Positions 1-8,561 of a stretch of DNA of 64,000 bases are shown one piece after another. The position numbers and the translations under genes are program-made. Each line of letters begins with the position of its first letter. The stretch's first letter is position 1. Location: the NCBI RefSeq assembly GCF_000468035.1, contig NZ_KI260539.1, positions 309,709 through 373,708 of the forward strand, read 5' to 3'. The notes below the pieces were generated by a model, which ran no database searches, was not told where the DNA came from, and worked only from the letters and a program-made list of their open reading frames with translations. Source of the stretch: Selenomonas sp. oral taxon 892 str. F0426. Its GTDB lineage: Bacteria > Bacillota > Negativicutes > Selenomonadales > Selenomonadaceae.

Positions 1-61
1 GTTCCATAGAATCTCCATGCTGTAAGAATATGAGATATACAATTATTATCAATTGATAGGT

Positions 62-94
62 AAAAGAAAAAGGGGAATCCCCCCTTTTTCTTTT
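62..94. terminator. Rho-independent terminator, probably for a gene left of the window
   Basis: A 14-bp perfect inverted repeat (arms 62-75 and 81-94) has a GGGG/CCCC core flanked by A-rich and T-rich arms, so it could work in either direction. Confidence 0.75.
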
Positions 95-212
95 GCCCGT
101 AATACGGTCGATACCGCAAGCGATAACGACCGTGTTTATAATCGTTCCTTCATCTATCTGTCGCTAGAATACAGTATTGCATTTCTCTTGTCAACTCAAA
201 ATTTACACAGAA

Positions 213-262
213 AAAAGCGCTGCGGCATGAGGAGGTTCTTGCTCTCGTGCAGCAGCGCTTTT
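213..262. terminator. Hairpin with T tail, possible terminator
   Basis: Arms AAAAGCGCTGC (213-223) and GCAGCGCTTTT (252-262) enclose a 28-nt loop. It abuts the left end of the repeat starting at 263. Whether it terminates anything here is unclear. Confidence 0.45.
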
Positions 263-428
263 AAGGAATCGCTGATAAAATGAAGTCCGTCAGATTGGCG
301 TAGATTTTTTCGTCCGAACAAGGAGACAAACCGGACGATAGCCAAAGCTATGTGGAGGATTTGCCGAAACAGTGCGAGCAAAAAAAGATGCGTCAAGATG
401 GCGCAGCTGAATTTATCAGTGCTTCCTT
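263..428 (+). repeat. MITE-like inverted-repeat element, full-length copy 1
   Basis: A 166-bp non-coding element whose ends are imperfect inverted repeats: left AAGGAATCGCTGATAAA, right the complement of AAGGAAGCACTGATAAA, 15 of 17 matching. The inner arms are also partly complementary, and a small hairpin ATAGC-caaa-GCTAT sits in the middle. A second copy of the same length lies at 48282-48447, close to 90% alike by eye. If the element proper is 265-426, it is flanked by TTTAA on both sides, which looks like a 5-bp target duplication. It has no room for a transposase, so it would be moved in trans. Confidence 0.8.
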
Positions 429-454
429 TAATAAAGCAATGCAATGCCATAAAC

Positions 455-482
455 AAAAACCCTCCCCGCATGATGGGGAAGG
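455..482 (-). terminator. Terminator of the cyd operon
   Basis: On the minus strand, CCTTCCCC, a 7-nt loop and GGGGAGGG are followed by TTTTTG, 12 nt past the stop of the last gene of the cyd operon. The hairpin resembles part of the GC-rich repeat seen at 40332-40392. Confidence 0.7.
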
Positions 483-493
483 CTTGGAAGATA

Positions 494-1210
494 TCATATA
501 TCCCAATGCAGATGCTCGGGATTTGGCGTGGCGCGGTCGATCTCGCGCAGGATCCACGGCGCATTTTCGTGCGTCGCGGCGAATGCGTCCGCAAGCCCCT
601 GCTCGTATGCAGATGGCATCTCCATCGCATGAATTGCCATGTGCATATAGTCCTTTGCAATGAGGACGACACCGCGCTCTGCGGCAAGGTGTGCCTTGAA
701 GCGGTAGCCGTAGTAGAGATACGAGTTGTGCGGAACGGCGTCCTCGAGTCCGTCAAACGCAGCGATGCGCTCGTCCGCCTCCGCCTCTGCTTCCTCAGTC
801 ATGCGCAGCTTGTGCATGAGGTTCCAGCGATCTGCCCACAGCTCGCCGCGCAGGATGTACTTGTAGAGAAAATCCGTGGACTCGGCGCACTCAATTGCGA
901 GGTTGATGTGTTCGAGCGCCGCTTCTTGCGTTTCCGTTTCCGTCGCTTCAAGGGCGCTCAGTCCCTGCATGGCGTAGACTTTTTCCTCCACATCCTGTGC
1001 GAGTTCCTCGTTCGGCTCTGCATCCACGACGCTCTGAAAGAGTTCGAGCGCCTCTGTGCGGTATTCCGCGCGTTGGGCAAGAAAGTGGGCAAGGCGTGCG
1101 CGTGCGTGCCAGTCGTCCACGCCGCCTGCAAAGAGATCGTGGGGCGGGGCAGCACTGCCGAGGCTGTCCAGAACAATGTGGATCAGCTCGTGAAATCGTT
1201 CCTGTGTCAT
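494..1210 (-). CDS. TPR-like hypothetical protein, coupled to cydC
   Basis: A 238-residue soluble, acidic, helix-rich protein without signal peptide or membrane segment. Its ATG overlaps the cydC stop as ATGA, so it is translated from the same mRNA as the last gene of the cytochrome bd operon. Alanine/leucine-rich helical stretches around residues 40-170 (for example a HFLAQRAEYRTEALELFQ-like helix pair) resemble tetratricopeptide repeats, and the Trp/Tyr-rich C-terminal half is distinctive. I do not recognise a named family. Position suggests a role linked to oxidase assembly or to the CydDC exporter, but that is inference only. Confidence 0.75.
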   Translation of the reverse strand: MTQERFHELIHIVLDSLGSAAPPHDLFAGGVDDWHARARLAHFLAQRAEYRTEALELFQSVVDAEPNEELAQDVEEKVYAMQGLSALEATETETQEAALEHINLAIECAESTDFLYKYILRGELWADRWNLMHKLRMTEEAEAEADERIAAFDGLEDAVPHNSYLYYGYRFKAHLAAERGVVLIAKDYMHMAIHAMEMPSAYEQGLADAFAATHENAPWILREIDRATPNPEHLHWDI

Positions 1211-2823
1211 AGTTCTATCACCTGCTTCATACGGTCTAGGAGGGGGAGGTCATGCGTGATGACAATGAGTGTTCCGCCGCGCGCATCAAGCGTTTCCAGA
1301 ACAGCAGCAATCAATCGTTCTCCGCGTGCGGCATCCAGTCCTGCGGTCGGCTCGTCGAGCAGGAGGAGGTCTGCTTCGGCGGCAAGTGCAAGTGCAGTGA
1401 GCAGACGGCTGCGCTGTCCTCCCGAGAGCCGTGCGGCATTTGCACCGAGCGGCTCGTCGAGTCCTGCGGGGAGCGCCCGCACGACATCGGCAAGCTGTGC
1501 CGTCTCAAGTGCCTGCCAGATATGTGCCTCATCCATATTCTCGTGCAGGCGCAGAAAGTTATCACGCGTGGAGGTGCTGAAGAGCCAGCTCCCTTGCAGG
1601 GAGGCACCGAAGAGGGTACGCGTGCCGTCGGGCGACAGCTGTGTATGCGGTACCCCGTTATAGGACAGCGTGCCGCAGTCAGGCTCCCAGAGGCGCAGCA
1701 GGAGGCTTGCGAGCGTGGTCTTGCCCGCGCCGCTCTCGCCGATGATCGCCGTATGTTCGCCGCGATGGATGCGGAATGAGAGATCGCGCAGGATGGGGAC
1801 GTCGGCGTGGTAGCCGAAGGAGAGGTGATATGCCTCGATGAGCGGAGCCTGTTCCTCTGCGCTGTACTCTGTGTCTGTGTGCGCGGGGTTCAGTGCGGCA
1901 CAGGGGGCTGACGGCAGAATATTCTCCGCTGCCTGCACTGCCTCCACCGTGCCGAGACTCGCTGCAGGCAGAGGGCGGTACTCGCTGAGCACAGCTTCGA
2001 GGACGAGCACCCAGACGGCATACTGAACGCCGGAGAGCACACCGTCTGCAGCGTATGGCGTCAGGAGTGCAATCAGGGCGATCCAGACCGCGACGCGTAG
2101 TACGTCGAGCAGGGTGAAGAGGCGCTCGCGCTTCGTGCGCTTGTGACTCTGCTTCTGTTGAAAATCCTCTGCTGCTGTGTCAAGCTGTCCCTGTGCCTGT
2201 GTGAGCGTACCCGCCGCCGCAAGCTCCGCACGCCCGTCGAGGAGATCGAGCAGAACCTCGCGATAGGCCGTGCTCTCCGTCCGCAGATCCGTCTCGTGCA
2301 GGAGGTGGGGGAGGACGAGGTGGAGCAGATAGAGCGCGATGATGAGTGGCACGCCCCACGGGCAGAGCGGCGCGAGTGCCGCACAGGTCACAGCGGTGAG
2401 AATGCCCGCGATCAGCGGCTGCGGGACGGTGCGCAGGTAGAAGTTGCGCAGGGTCTCACAGCCCGTCAGAAGATCGTGCAGAAATTCGCCCTCGCGCGCG
2501 TTTCCCGCACGCAGAGGAATCGCTGCGGCAGAGCGGCGATAGGTTGCCTGCTGCAGGTTCTCATAGCACGCGAATGCAAGCCGATGGGAGAGCAGGCGGT
2601 CGAGATAGCGAAAGACGGCACGCCCGATACCGCACGCGCGCACCAGTGTGATTGCAAGGGCAAGCGCGGAGAGCGGCGGCTGCAGTGCCGCGCTTGCGAT
2701 GATCCATGCAGCCGTTCCGATGAGTGCAATGCCCGAGGCGGCGGCGAGCACACCGGCGAGGAGTGCAGGCAGCGCCTTTGTCGGTGCTGCAATAGCAAGC
2801 AGTCGAAAGAGTGTCCCTGTCAT
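1207..2823 (-). CDS. cydC: Heterodimeric thiol exporter ABC subunit CydC
   Basis: Fused membrane/ATPase half-transporter of about 538 residues. CydDC exports glutathione/cysteine to the periplasmic side and is needed for heme insertion into cytochrome bd. Six membrane helices fill the first ~300 residues. The ATPase domain has Walker A GESGAGKTT near residue 362, signature LSGGQRSR and Walker B LLLLDEPTAG. An in-frame ATG lies 39 nt upstream, but the ATG at 2823 is preferred: it has GGGAGGTG 8 nt upstream and overlaps the cydD stop as ATGA. Order A-B-D-C is the usual bd operon order. Assignment of C versus D rests on that order. Confidence 0.93.
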   Translation of the reverse strand: MTGTLFRLLAIAAPTKALPALLAGVLAAASGIALIGTAAWIIASAALQPPLSALALAITLVRACGIGRAVFRYLDRLLSHRLAFACYENLQQATYRRSAAAIPLRAGNAREGEFLHDLLTGCETLRNFYLRTVPQPLIAGILTAVTCAALAPLCPWGVPLIIALYLLHLVLPHLLHETDLRTESTAYREVLLDLLDGRAELAAAGTLTQAQGQLDTAAEDFQQKQSHKRTKRERLFTLLDVLRVAVWIALIALLTPYAADGVLSGVQYAVWVLVLEAVLSEYRPLPAASLGTVEAVQAAENILPSAPCAALNPAHTDTEYSAEEQAPLIEAYHLSFGYHADVPILRDLSFRIHRGEHTAIIGESGAGKTTLASLLLRLWEPDCGTLSYNGVPHTQLSPDGTRTLFGASLQGSWLFSTSTRDNFLRLHENMDEAHIWQALETAQLADVVRALPAGLDEPLGANAARLSGGQRSRLLTALALAAEADLLLLDEPTAGLDAARGERLIAAVLETLDARGGTLIVITHDLPLLDRMKQVIEL

Positions 2824-4466
2824 CCGTGCGCACCTCCCAAGGTAATGACGTGATCCGCCCATGCGATGAGGGCGGGGCGGTGGGATGTCAGAATCAGCGT
2901 GCGATGATGGGCAAAGCGCGTCAGTGCCGCAATGACCTCTGCCTCCGTCTCTCCGTCCAGTCCCGCTGTGATCTCGTCGAGAAGCACGATGGGACGGTTT
3001 TGAAAGAAGGCGCGTGCAAGCCCGAGGCGATGGCGTTCTCCCGCAGAGAGCGGATGCCCGCCTGCACCGAGCGGGGTGCGGAGTCCATCGGGCAGGGCGC
3101 GCAGGAAATCGCCGAGTGCGGCCGCCTCAAGTGCTTCCGCAACGGCATCGTCCGTGGCATCCGCAAGCCAGAGACTGACGTTATCGGCAAGTGATGCCGT
3201 AAAGATATGCGGTTCCTGCGGCACGTATGTGATGAGGTTTTGTTTTGTTTCCTCCGAGAGCTGTGCGAGGTCAAATACATTGGCACTCCCAGCTCCGTCC
3301 GTGAGCAGAATGCTTCCCTCGGTCGGTGCAGTCTGCCCCGCGAGCAGGAGGAGCAGCGTGGATTTTCCGACGCCGCTCGCGCCTGCAAGTACGGTGGATT
3401 TGCCTGCGGGAAACGAGAAATTCAGCCCCGTGAGCACGGTCTCTTCGGTCAGCGGATAGCGATAGGAGAGGTTTTTCGTATGCGGCGCCGGCGGCGAAAG
3501 GATTTGACTGCGTGCGCCGTCTGAGGGGGAGGGGAGATCCAGATAGGGGGTGAGCGCCGCCTCTGCCGTCTTTGCATCCATCGCCGCGTGGAACGCGATG
3601 CCGCCCTCACGCAGCGGCTGATAGAAGAGCGGAGCGAGAATGAGCACGAAGAACGCCGTCTGGAAGGTCATCATGCCGTCCAGAAGCCGCAGGCCGATGG
3701 AGACGGCGATGAGCGCAATCGACAGCGTCGTGATAAGCTCGAGCGCGAACGCTGAGACAAAGGCAAGACGCAGGACAGAGAGGGATGCCTCGGCAAAGGA
3801 GTGACTCATCTGTGCGAGATGTGCTCCCTCGGCGTCAATGCGGCGAAAGATCTTGAGCGTCATCGCCGCACGCACGAGTTCGCCGAACCCATCCGTGAGC
3901 GACTGCATCTTGTCCCACTGCCGTTCACTCGCACGGCGTGTCGCCTTGCCGATCAAAAAGAGCAGGAAGGGAGCAATCGGAAGAGTCGCAAGGAAGAGCA
4001 GCGCTGAGAGTGGGTCTGCAACTGCCGTGACAACGAGAATCAGCGGGATGAGAACCGCGCCTGCTATCATCGTGGGCAGCACCGTATGGAAGAACGGATC
4101 GAGTGCATCGACGCGCTCCAGCGTGAGTGTCAGCGCACCGGAGGAATTGCGGCCGTGCAGGAGCATTGCTTCGTGCAGTGCTGTGCGTGCGGAAAGGCGA
4201 ACGCGATGGGAGAGCTGCGCCTCGATGCGTCCCTTGGGGAGGCGCAGCAGTGCCATAGAGAGGACGCACAAAAACAGCATCAGAAGATCTGATGCTGTTT
4301 CGGTAGGTCCGCCGTGCTCCATGAATACTGCATTCACGATGACGGCAGTTTCCCATGCCGCCGCGATGACGAGCCCCCCGTGGAGGAGTTCGATCACCGC
4401 GCGTATGAGGAGGCTGCTGCGTTCGGTGTGCAGCACAGAGCGTAGAATGGACTTCTTTTTTTTCAT
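2820..4466 (-). CDS. cydD: Heterodimeric thiol exporter ABC subunit CydD
   Basis: A 548-residue half-transporter pairing with the following cydC to form the CydDC exporter of the inner membrane. The N-terminal ~300 residues are membrane helices. The ATPase domain carries Walker A GASGVGKST, a variant signature LSAGERHRLGLA in place of LSGGQ, and Walker B IVLLDEITAG. The variant signature and the Ile-for-Pro change after the Walker B Glu fit an asymmetric heterodimer in which the two ATP sites are not equal. It begins 5 nt after the cydB stop and overlaps cydC by 4 nt. Confidence 0.93.
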   Translation of the reverse strand: MKKKKSILRSVLHTERSSLLIRAVIELLHGGLVIAAAWETAVIVNAVFMEHGGPTETASDLLMLFLCVLSMALLRLPKGRIEAQLSHRVRLSARTALHEAMLLHGRNSSGALTLTLERVDALDPFFHTVLPTMIAGAVLIPLILVVTAVADPLSALLFLATLPIAPFLLFLIGKATRRASERQWDKMQSLTDGFGELVRAAMTLKIFRRIDAEGAHLAQMSHSFAEASLSVLRLAFVSAFALELITTLSIALIAVSIGLRLLDGMMTFQTAFFVLILAPLFYQPLREGGIAFHAAMDAKTAEAALTPYLDLPSPSDGARSQILSPPAPHTKNLSYRYPLTEETVLTGLNFSFPAGKSTVLAGASGVGKSTLLLLLAGQTAPTEGSILLTDGAGSANVFDLAQLSEETKQNLITYVPQEPHIFTASLADNVSLWLADATDDAVAEALEAAALGDFLRALPDGLRTPLGAGGHPLSAGERHRLGLARAFFQNRPIVLLDEITAGLDGETEAEVIAALTRFAHHRTLILTSHRPALIAWADHVITLGGAHG

Positions 4467-4471
4467 TGTGA

Positions 4472-5488
4472 TTAGTATGCCTGATGCCCCGCATCGTTTG
4501 GAGAGATGCGTTTGCGGAAGATGTAGTACGTCCAGATCTGATAGCCGAGGATAATCGGAACGAGGATGACCGCTGCGACTGTCATGATGGAGAGTGTGTA
4601 CTCCGTCGAGGACGCATTGTAGATCGTGAGGCTCCAGCCCGCATTCAGGCTTGAGACCATGAGGCGCGGGAAGAGCCCCGCGAAGAAGCCGACCGTCGTG
4701 CCCGCGATGGCAAGACCGCCAAGGATGAACGCTGGTTTATGTGCCTTGGCATAGAGCGCACCGATGGCAGCGACAAATGCCGCAGCGGAGAGGACAAGTG
4801 CGCCGGCTGCAAGCGGGCTGCTGTAGAGGTCGGTATTCGTGTACGTGAGTACCATGCAGAGTACGTAGAGAAGCGCTGCAGCGACGCCGAACTTCAGCCC
4901 ATAGCTGCGTGCACGCTCCAGCAGATAGCGATCTGTGAGGCGCAGGTTCAGGAATGTCGCTCCGTGGAATGCAAAGACTGCGAAGAATGTCACGCCGCCG
5001 ACCACCGTGTACGGGGTCAGGAGATCGAAAAAGCCGCCTCGATAGACCATATTTGCGCCGATGGGCAGACCCGCGATGAGGTTCGTGACGACTACGCCCC
5101 AGAGGAACGCGGGGACGATGCTGCCGAACGCAATCGCACGCGACCATGTGCGCTGCCATTTTTCATCCGTGCGCTGATGGCGGAACTCGAACGCGACCGC
5201 ACGCAGGATGAGCGCGACAAGCATGAGAAAGAGCGCGATATAGAACGTGCTGAAGAGCGTGGCGTAGACATGCGGGAACGCCGCGAACATCGCGCCGCCC
5301 GCCGTAATCATCCAGACCTCGTTGCCGTCCCAGACAGGGCCGATGGAGCGAACGAGCTGAGAGCGGTCGCTCTCCTTGTCCGAGAGGAGTGTGAGCAGTG
5401 TGCCGACACCGTAGTCGAATCCCTCGAGGAAGAAGAATCCCGTGAAGAGAACGACGATGAGCACAAACCAGAGAATATTGTAGTCCAT
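4472..5488 (-). CDS. cydB: Cytochrome bd ubiquinol/menaquinol oxidase subunit II
   Basis: A 338-residue polytopic membrane protein with the N-terminal signature of CydB (WFVLIVVLFTGFFFLEGFDYG, near residues 7-27) and the conserved GPVWDGNEVW motif at about 50-59. With CydA it forms the cytochrome bd quinol oxidase, which reduces O2 to water with high affinity. In a largely anaerobic fermenter this would scavenge oxygen. It starts 2 nt after the cydA stop, and length is normal for the family. Confidence 0.96.
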   Translation of the reverse strand: MDYNILWFVLIVVLFTGFFFLEGFDYGVGTLLTLLSDKESDRSQLVRSIGPVWDGNEVWMITAGGAMFAAFPHVYATLFSTFYIALFLMLVALILRAVAFEFRHQRTDEKWQRTWSRAIAFGSIVPAFLWGVVVTNLIAGLPIGANMVYRGGFFDLLTPYTVVGGVTFFAVFAFHGATFLNLRLTDRYLLERARSYGLKFGVAAALLYVLCMVLTYTNTDLYSSPLAAGALVLSAAAFVAAIGALYAKAHKPAFILGGLAIAGTTVGFFAGLFPRLMVSSLNAGWSLTIYNASSTEYTLSIMTVAAVILVPIILGYQIWTYYIFRKRISPNDAGHQAY

Positions 5489-5490
5489 GC

Positions 5491-6861
5491 TTACTTCCCT
5501 CCTTCGATGGCAGGTGTGATCTGCGTGCGGCGGATGAAGCGGAAGGCGATGTAGAGCGCCGTGATGATGAGCAGCAGATAGAGTACGGTAAAGCCGATCA
5601 TCGTGAACATAATCTCTGCCGAGGTAAGGTTCGGCGACACACCGTCAACGGTTTTTTGCAGTCCCATGACGAGCCATGGCTGACGGCCCATCTCCGCGAC
5701 GATCCAGCCGCAGGAGTTCGCGATAAAGGGCACGATGACGAGCCACGGGAGCGCGTAAAGCAGCTTCTTTGCCGAGAATAGCTTGTCCTTTTTTGCCAGA
5801 TAGAATACGACAAGTGAGACGAGTACCATGAAGAATCCGGCGCCGACCATCGCACGGAAGGAGTAGAAGAGCATCGTTACGTGCGGACGGTAGTCGCCCG
5901 GGCCGAACTTCTCGACGGCCTCCTTCTGAAGGTCATTGATGCCGCGCACCTCGCCCTTGATGTTGTCATGCACCATGATGGTGAACATATAGGGGATCGT
6001 GATCTCGAAGTCGTTGTGCCCCTTCTCCATGTTCGGATAGGCGAGTACGGCAAAGGGCGCGGGATCCTCCGTCTCCCAGAGCGCCTCCATCGCCGCGAGC
6101 TTCATCGGGCTGGCCTGAGCGAGGTACTGCGTGTGTAAATGTCCGCTCATGATGACACCGACGACACCGACGATGGTGTAGATCGCACCCGCCTTGATCG
6201 CCTGTGTGAAGGCGTAACGCGACTCCTCATCGTGGAGCAGCTTCCATGCCGAGACCGCCATGATGACGAAGCCTGCCGTTGTGATGCCCGCGAAGAGCGT
6301 GTGCGACTGTTCGCCGAGGATGTAGTGGTTCGTGATGAGTTCAAAGAAGTTTGCCATCTCCGCGCGTCCGTTGGCGATCGTGTAGCCGACGGGGTGCTGC
6401 ATGAATGAGTTGGCGACGAGAATCCAGAATGCCGACAGGTTGCTGCCGATCGCGACGAGCCAGATACACGCGCAGTGTGCCTTTTCGGACAGCTTGTCCC
6501 AGCCGAACATCCAGATCCCGAGGAACGTCGACTCGAGGAAGAACGCCGTCAGCGCCTCAAGTGCGAGCGGTGCGCCGAAGATGTCGCCCATGAAGCGCGA
6601 ATACTCCGACCAGTTCATGCCGAACTGGAACTCCTGCACCAGACCGGTAGCGACACCCATCGCGAAGTTGATGAGAAAGAGCGTGCCAAAGAAATGCAGC
6701 AGCTTCCGGCAGGTCTTCTTCCATTCCGGCTTCTTCGTCCGTACGTAGCACGTCTCGAGCAGGGCGACAAAGATCGCCATGCCGAGGGTGACGGGGACGA
6801 AGAGAAAGTGATAGATAGTGGTGATTGCAAACTGCCATCGTGACAGCAGCACTTCTTCCAT
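5491..6861 (-). CDS. cydA: Cytochrome bd oxidase subunit I, short Q-loop type
   Basis: A 456-residue heme-bearing subunit of cytochrome bd. Visible landmarks are SRWQFAITTIYHFLFV at the N-terminus (axial His region), the quinol-loop motif GWIVAEMGRQPW, and multiple membrane helices. At 456 residues it is shorter than the ~520 of E. coli CydA, matching the short Q-loop form common in Firmicutes. The longest frame starts 30 nt earlier, but the ribosome binding site AGGAGGGG lies inside that extension and directly upstream of the ATG at 6861, so that start is chosen. First gene of cydABDC, with its own promoter at 6951-6979. Confidence 0.96.
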   Translation of the reverse strand: MEEVLLSRWQFAITTIYHFLFVPVTLGMAIFVALLETCYVRTKKPEWKKTCRKLLHFFGTLFLINFAMGVATGLVQEFQFGMNWSEYSRFMGDIFGAPLALEALTAFFLESTFLGIWMFGWDKLSEKAHCACIWLVAIGSNLSAFWILVANSFMQHPVGYTIANGRAEMANFFELITNHYILGEQSHTLFAGITTAGFVIMAVSAWKLLHDEESRYAFTQAIKAGAIYTIVGVVGVIMSGHLHTQYLAQASPMKLAAMEALWETEDPAPFAVLAYPNMEKGHNDFEITIPYMFTIMVHDNIKGEVRGINDLQKEAVEKFGPGDYRPHVTMLFYSFRAMVGAGFFMVLVSLVVFYLAKKDKLFSAKKLLYALPWLVIVPFIANSCGWIVAEMGRQPWLVMGLQKTVDGVSPNLTSAEIMFTMIGFTVLYLLLIITALYIAFRFIRRTQITPAIEGGK

Positions 6862-6950
6862 TTCCAAACCCCTCCTAAATAAAATAGCCATGATAATAAC
6901 AGCACCGTCTTCTGTCGCTTCAATCGTGACAAAAGACCTTGATTCGGTGA

Positions 6951-6979
6951 ATTATATCATAGGTCAAAATGAAATACAA
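6951..6979 (-). promoter_or_regulatory. Promoter for cydABDC
   Basis: Minus strand: -35 TTGTAT (6974-6979), 17-bp spacer, -10 TATAAT (6951-6956), 89 nt upstream of the cydA start. The leader between them holds no strong hairpin that I can see. Confidence 0.6.
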
Positions 6980-7025
6980 GTTAGATGGATATTTTCAACT
7001 GATTAGGAATAAATATCTGTTATCC

Positions 7026-8384
7026 TCATTTTCGAAGGGCATTCACAATAAGCAAAATGAAGAGGAAAATAAGCGTGCCGCCGACGAAAGGATAGGACAG
7101 CAAGGCGCCGTCGAAGAAGGTCAGTGCCCCTGCAGCCGACGGCGTAAAGAGGAGGACGAAGATGATGCTGAGCCAGAGATTTTGTCGGGCACGGGCGCGT
7201 GACCCATTGATCGTATCCCAGAGCGTGACAAGGCTTGGAATTCCCTGTGCATCAAGCATGATGTCGGGAGTGAAGTTCGTCGAGCGCCCCTGATTGCGCA
7301 GTGCCTGTGCCTCGAAGTAGGCGGCATCCTCGGGGGCCATCAGCGGTTCGATCTCCTGCGGCACATCCTCTCCGTCCGGCCCGCGCAGGAGTTCCTCGTG
7401 CAGAGGATCGTGCCGTATCTCGTTCGCTTCGATTGCGGGCGGCCTGTCGAGTGAGGAGGGGCAGCCAATGCTGATGTCTGCCGCGCGCATTGCTGCCTGA
7501 TCCGCCATCGGGTCGCCGACCATCGCGACGACGGAGCCGCGTGACTGCAGAAGGCGGATTTCACGAGCCTTGTCTGCGCTCGTAAGATCGGAGCGTACCT
7601 CACTGATTCTCAGCTCCTTGCTCGTTGCGTTTGCAAGGCGTTTTGTCTCTCCCGTAAGAAGAATGAGGGAAAGTCCGCGTTCCTTGAGCTGCTGCAGGGC
7701 ACGCCGCACCTCGGCGCGTATATCGTCACGGACGGCGATGATGCCGCGCGCGTACTTGCTAGAGCTGACGAAGAGCGGTGTCTGCCCGCTCGTTGCGAGC
7801 TGGTCGGCGCGCGTGAGGAGCGCGGCGCTGATCTCGATATTCTCCTCCTGCAGCCACTCCTTTTTTCCGACGCGTACGGGTGTACGTGCGATCAGCGCCT
7901 CGACGCCAAAGCTCTCTGTCTCGTGCGCGGCAGAGTGACGCTGGAGATGCAGACCACGCTGGACAGCCGTGTCATAGAGCGCGTGGGCGTAGGGATGTGT
8001 TGCCTCACGCTCGGCACTGGCAGCGAGCGCGAGGAGTGAGCCCTGCGTCATGCCCTCGGGCACGAGCGCGGAGATGAAGACATTGCCCTCTGTGAGCGTA
8101 CCATTGCGGTTGAACGCAATGGTATCGACGTGCATCAGTTCGGTCAGCGCTCCCATGCGGCTGCACACAATACCGGAGCTGCGCAGGCTGCGCTTGATCC
8201 GCAAAGCAAGTACAACGCGTGATAGGATAAAGGGCAGCGGTGAGGCGGCAAGAAAGACACCGAGGAAAATTTCAGATGCCGTTTCGACGGAGACCTCATC
8301 TGTTATATACCAGTATCCCGCAGCACCGACCGCAAGGACAACGCTTGCGATGAAGTGGAAAAATGTCGAAAAAAATTTCTTCAA
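7026..8384 (-). CDS. Half-size P-type ATPase-like protein with substituted catalytic Asp
   Basis: A 452-residue protein with the fold order of the C-terminal half of a P1B-type ATPase: two membrane helices (about 9-27 and 37-59), phosphorylation/nucleotide-binding region (about 85-310), and two more helices (405-425, 430-449). The entire actuator domain and the metal-binding helices expected upstream are missing. The phosphorylation loop reads FNRNGTLTEG instead of FDKTGTLTEG, so the phosphate-accepting Asp is Asn92 (AAC codon). TGD has become TGE (244-246), and GDGxND has become GDPMAD (290-295). The nucleotide-site His-Pro (130-131) and DK (271-272) remain. It has its own promoter, reads towards cydA, and is not frameshifted. 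Probably a non-pumping relative; function unknown. Confidence 0.85.
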   Translation of the reverse strand: MKKFFSTFFHFIASVVLAVGAAGYWYITDEVSVETASEIFLGVFLAASPLPFILSRVVLALRIKRSLRSSGIVCSRMGALTELMHVDTIAFNRNGTLTEGNVFISALVPEGMTQGSLLALAASAEREATHPYAHALYDTAVQRGLHLQRHSAAHETESFGVEALIARTPVRVGKKEWLQEENIEISAALLTRADQLATSGQTPLFVSSSKYARGIIAVRDDIRAEVRRALQQLKERGLSLILLTGETKRLANATSKELRISEVRSDLTSADKAREIRLLQSRGSVVAMVGDPMADQAAMRAADISIGCPSSLDRPPAIEANEIRHDPLHEELLRGPDGEDVPQEIEPLMAPEDAAYFEAQALRNQGRSTNFTPDIMLDAQGIPSLVTLWDTINGSRARARQNLWLSIIFVLLFTPSAAGALTFFDGALLSYPFVGGTLIFLFILLIVNALRK

Positions 8385-8422
8385 GGACGTTCAGCTCCTG
8401 TCCTGTTACTTTTTACAGAGGC

Positions 8423-8451
8423 ATTATAACATAGGCAAAGGGCTGTGACAA
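8423..8451 (-). promoter_or_regulatory. Promoter for the P-type ATPase-like gene
   Basis: Minus strand: -35 TTGTCA (8446-8451), 17-bp spacer, -10 TATAAT (8423-8428), 38 nt upstream of the start codon. Near-consensus. Confidence 0.65.
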
Positions 8452-8527
8452 ATCCATTCGCATATACTTGCCCCTTGCGATGAGAAGGTGATAATATGGA
8501 AGAAAATGGGTCATGATATAGATGCAG

Positions 8528-8559
8528 AACCCCTCTCTTCCTGCAGAGAGGGATTTTTC
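8528..8559 (+). terminator. Terminator-like hairpin upstream of the osmolyte transporter
   Basis: CCCTCTCT (8531-8538), loop, AGAGAGGG (8545-8552), then ATTTTTC. It stands just before the promoter at 8562, so it would end a short unrecognised transcript or block read-through. No gene is visible to its left on the plus strand. Confidence 0.5.
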
Positions 8560-8561
8560 AT

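Larger units (their letters stand above)
1..262. other. Intergenic region with two hairpins, no gene
   Basis: No convincing coding sequence lies here: the only frames open have no ribosome binding site and cross hairpins. The stretch holds two terminator-like hairpins (listed separately) and ends where a MITE-like repeat begins. The first hairpin probably terminates a gene lying to the left of the window. Confidence 0.6.

Noticed and set aside
53..283. 76-codon plus-strand frame at the left edge
   Set aside because: It runs through two terminator-like hairpins and into the MITE-like repeat, with no ribosome binding site.
350..1663. Open frame of 437 codons on the plus strand
   Set aside because: It lies antisense to the TPR-like gene and the end of cydC, is Cys/Arg/Ser-rich in its later part, has no ribosome binding site, and begins inside a repeat.
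7026..8384. Frameshifted pseudogene of a full-length P-type ATPase
   Set aside because: The upstream sequence shows no leftover actuator domain in any frame, and a promoter sits directly before the start, so the short form looks intended. Listed instead as a gene with altered catalytic residues.
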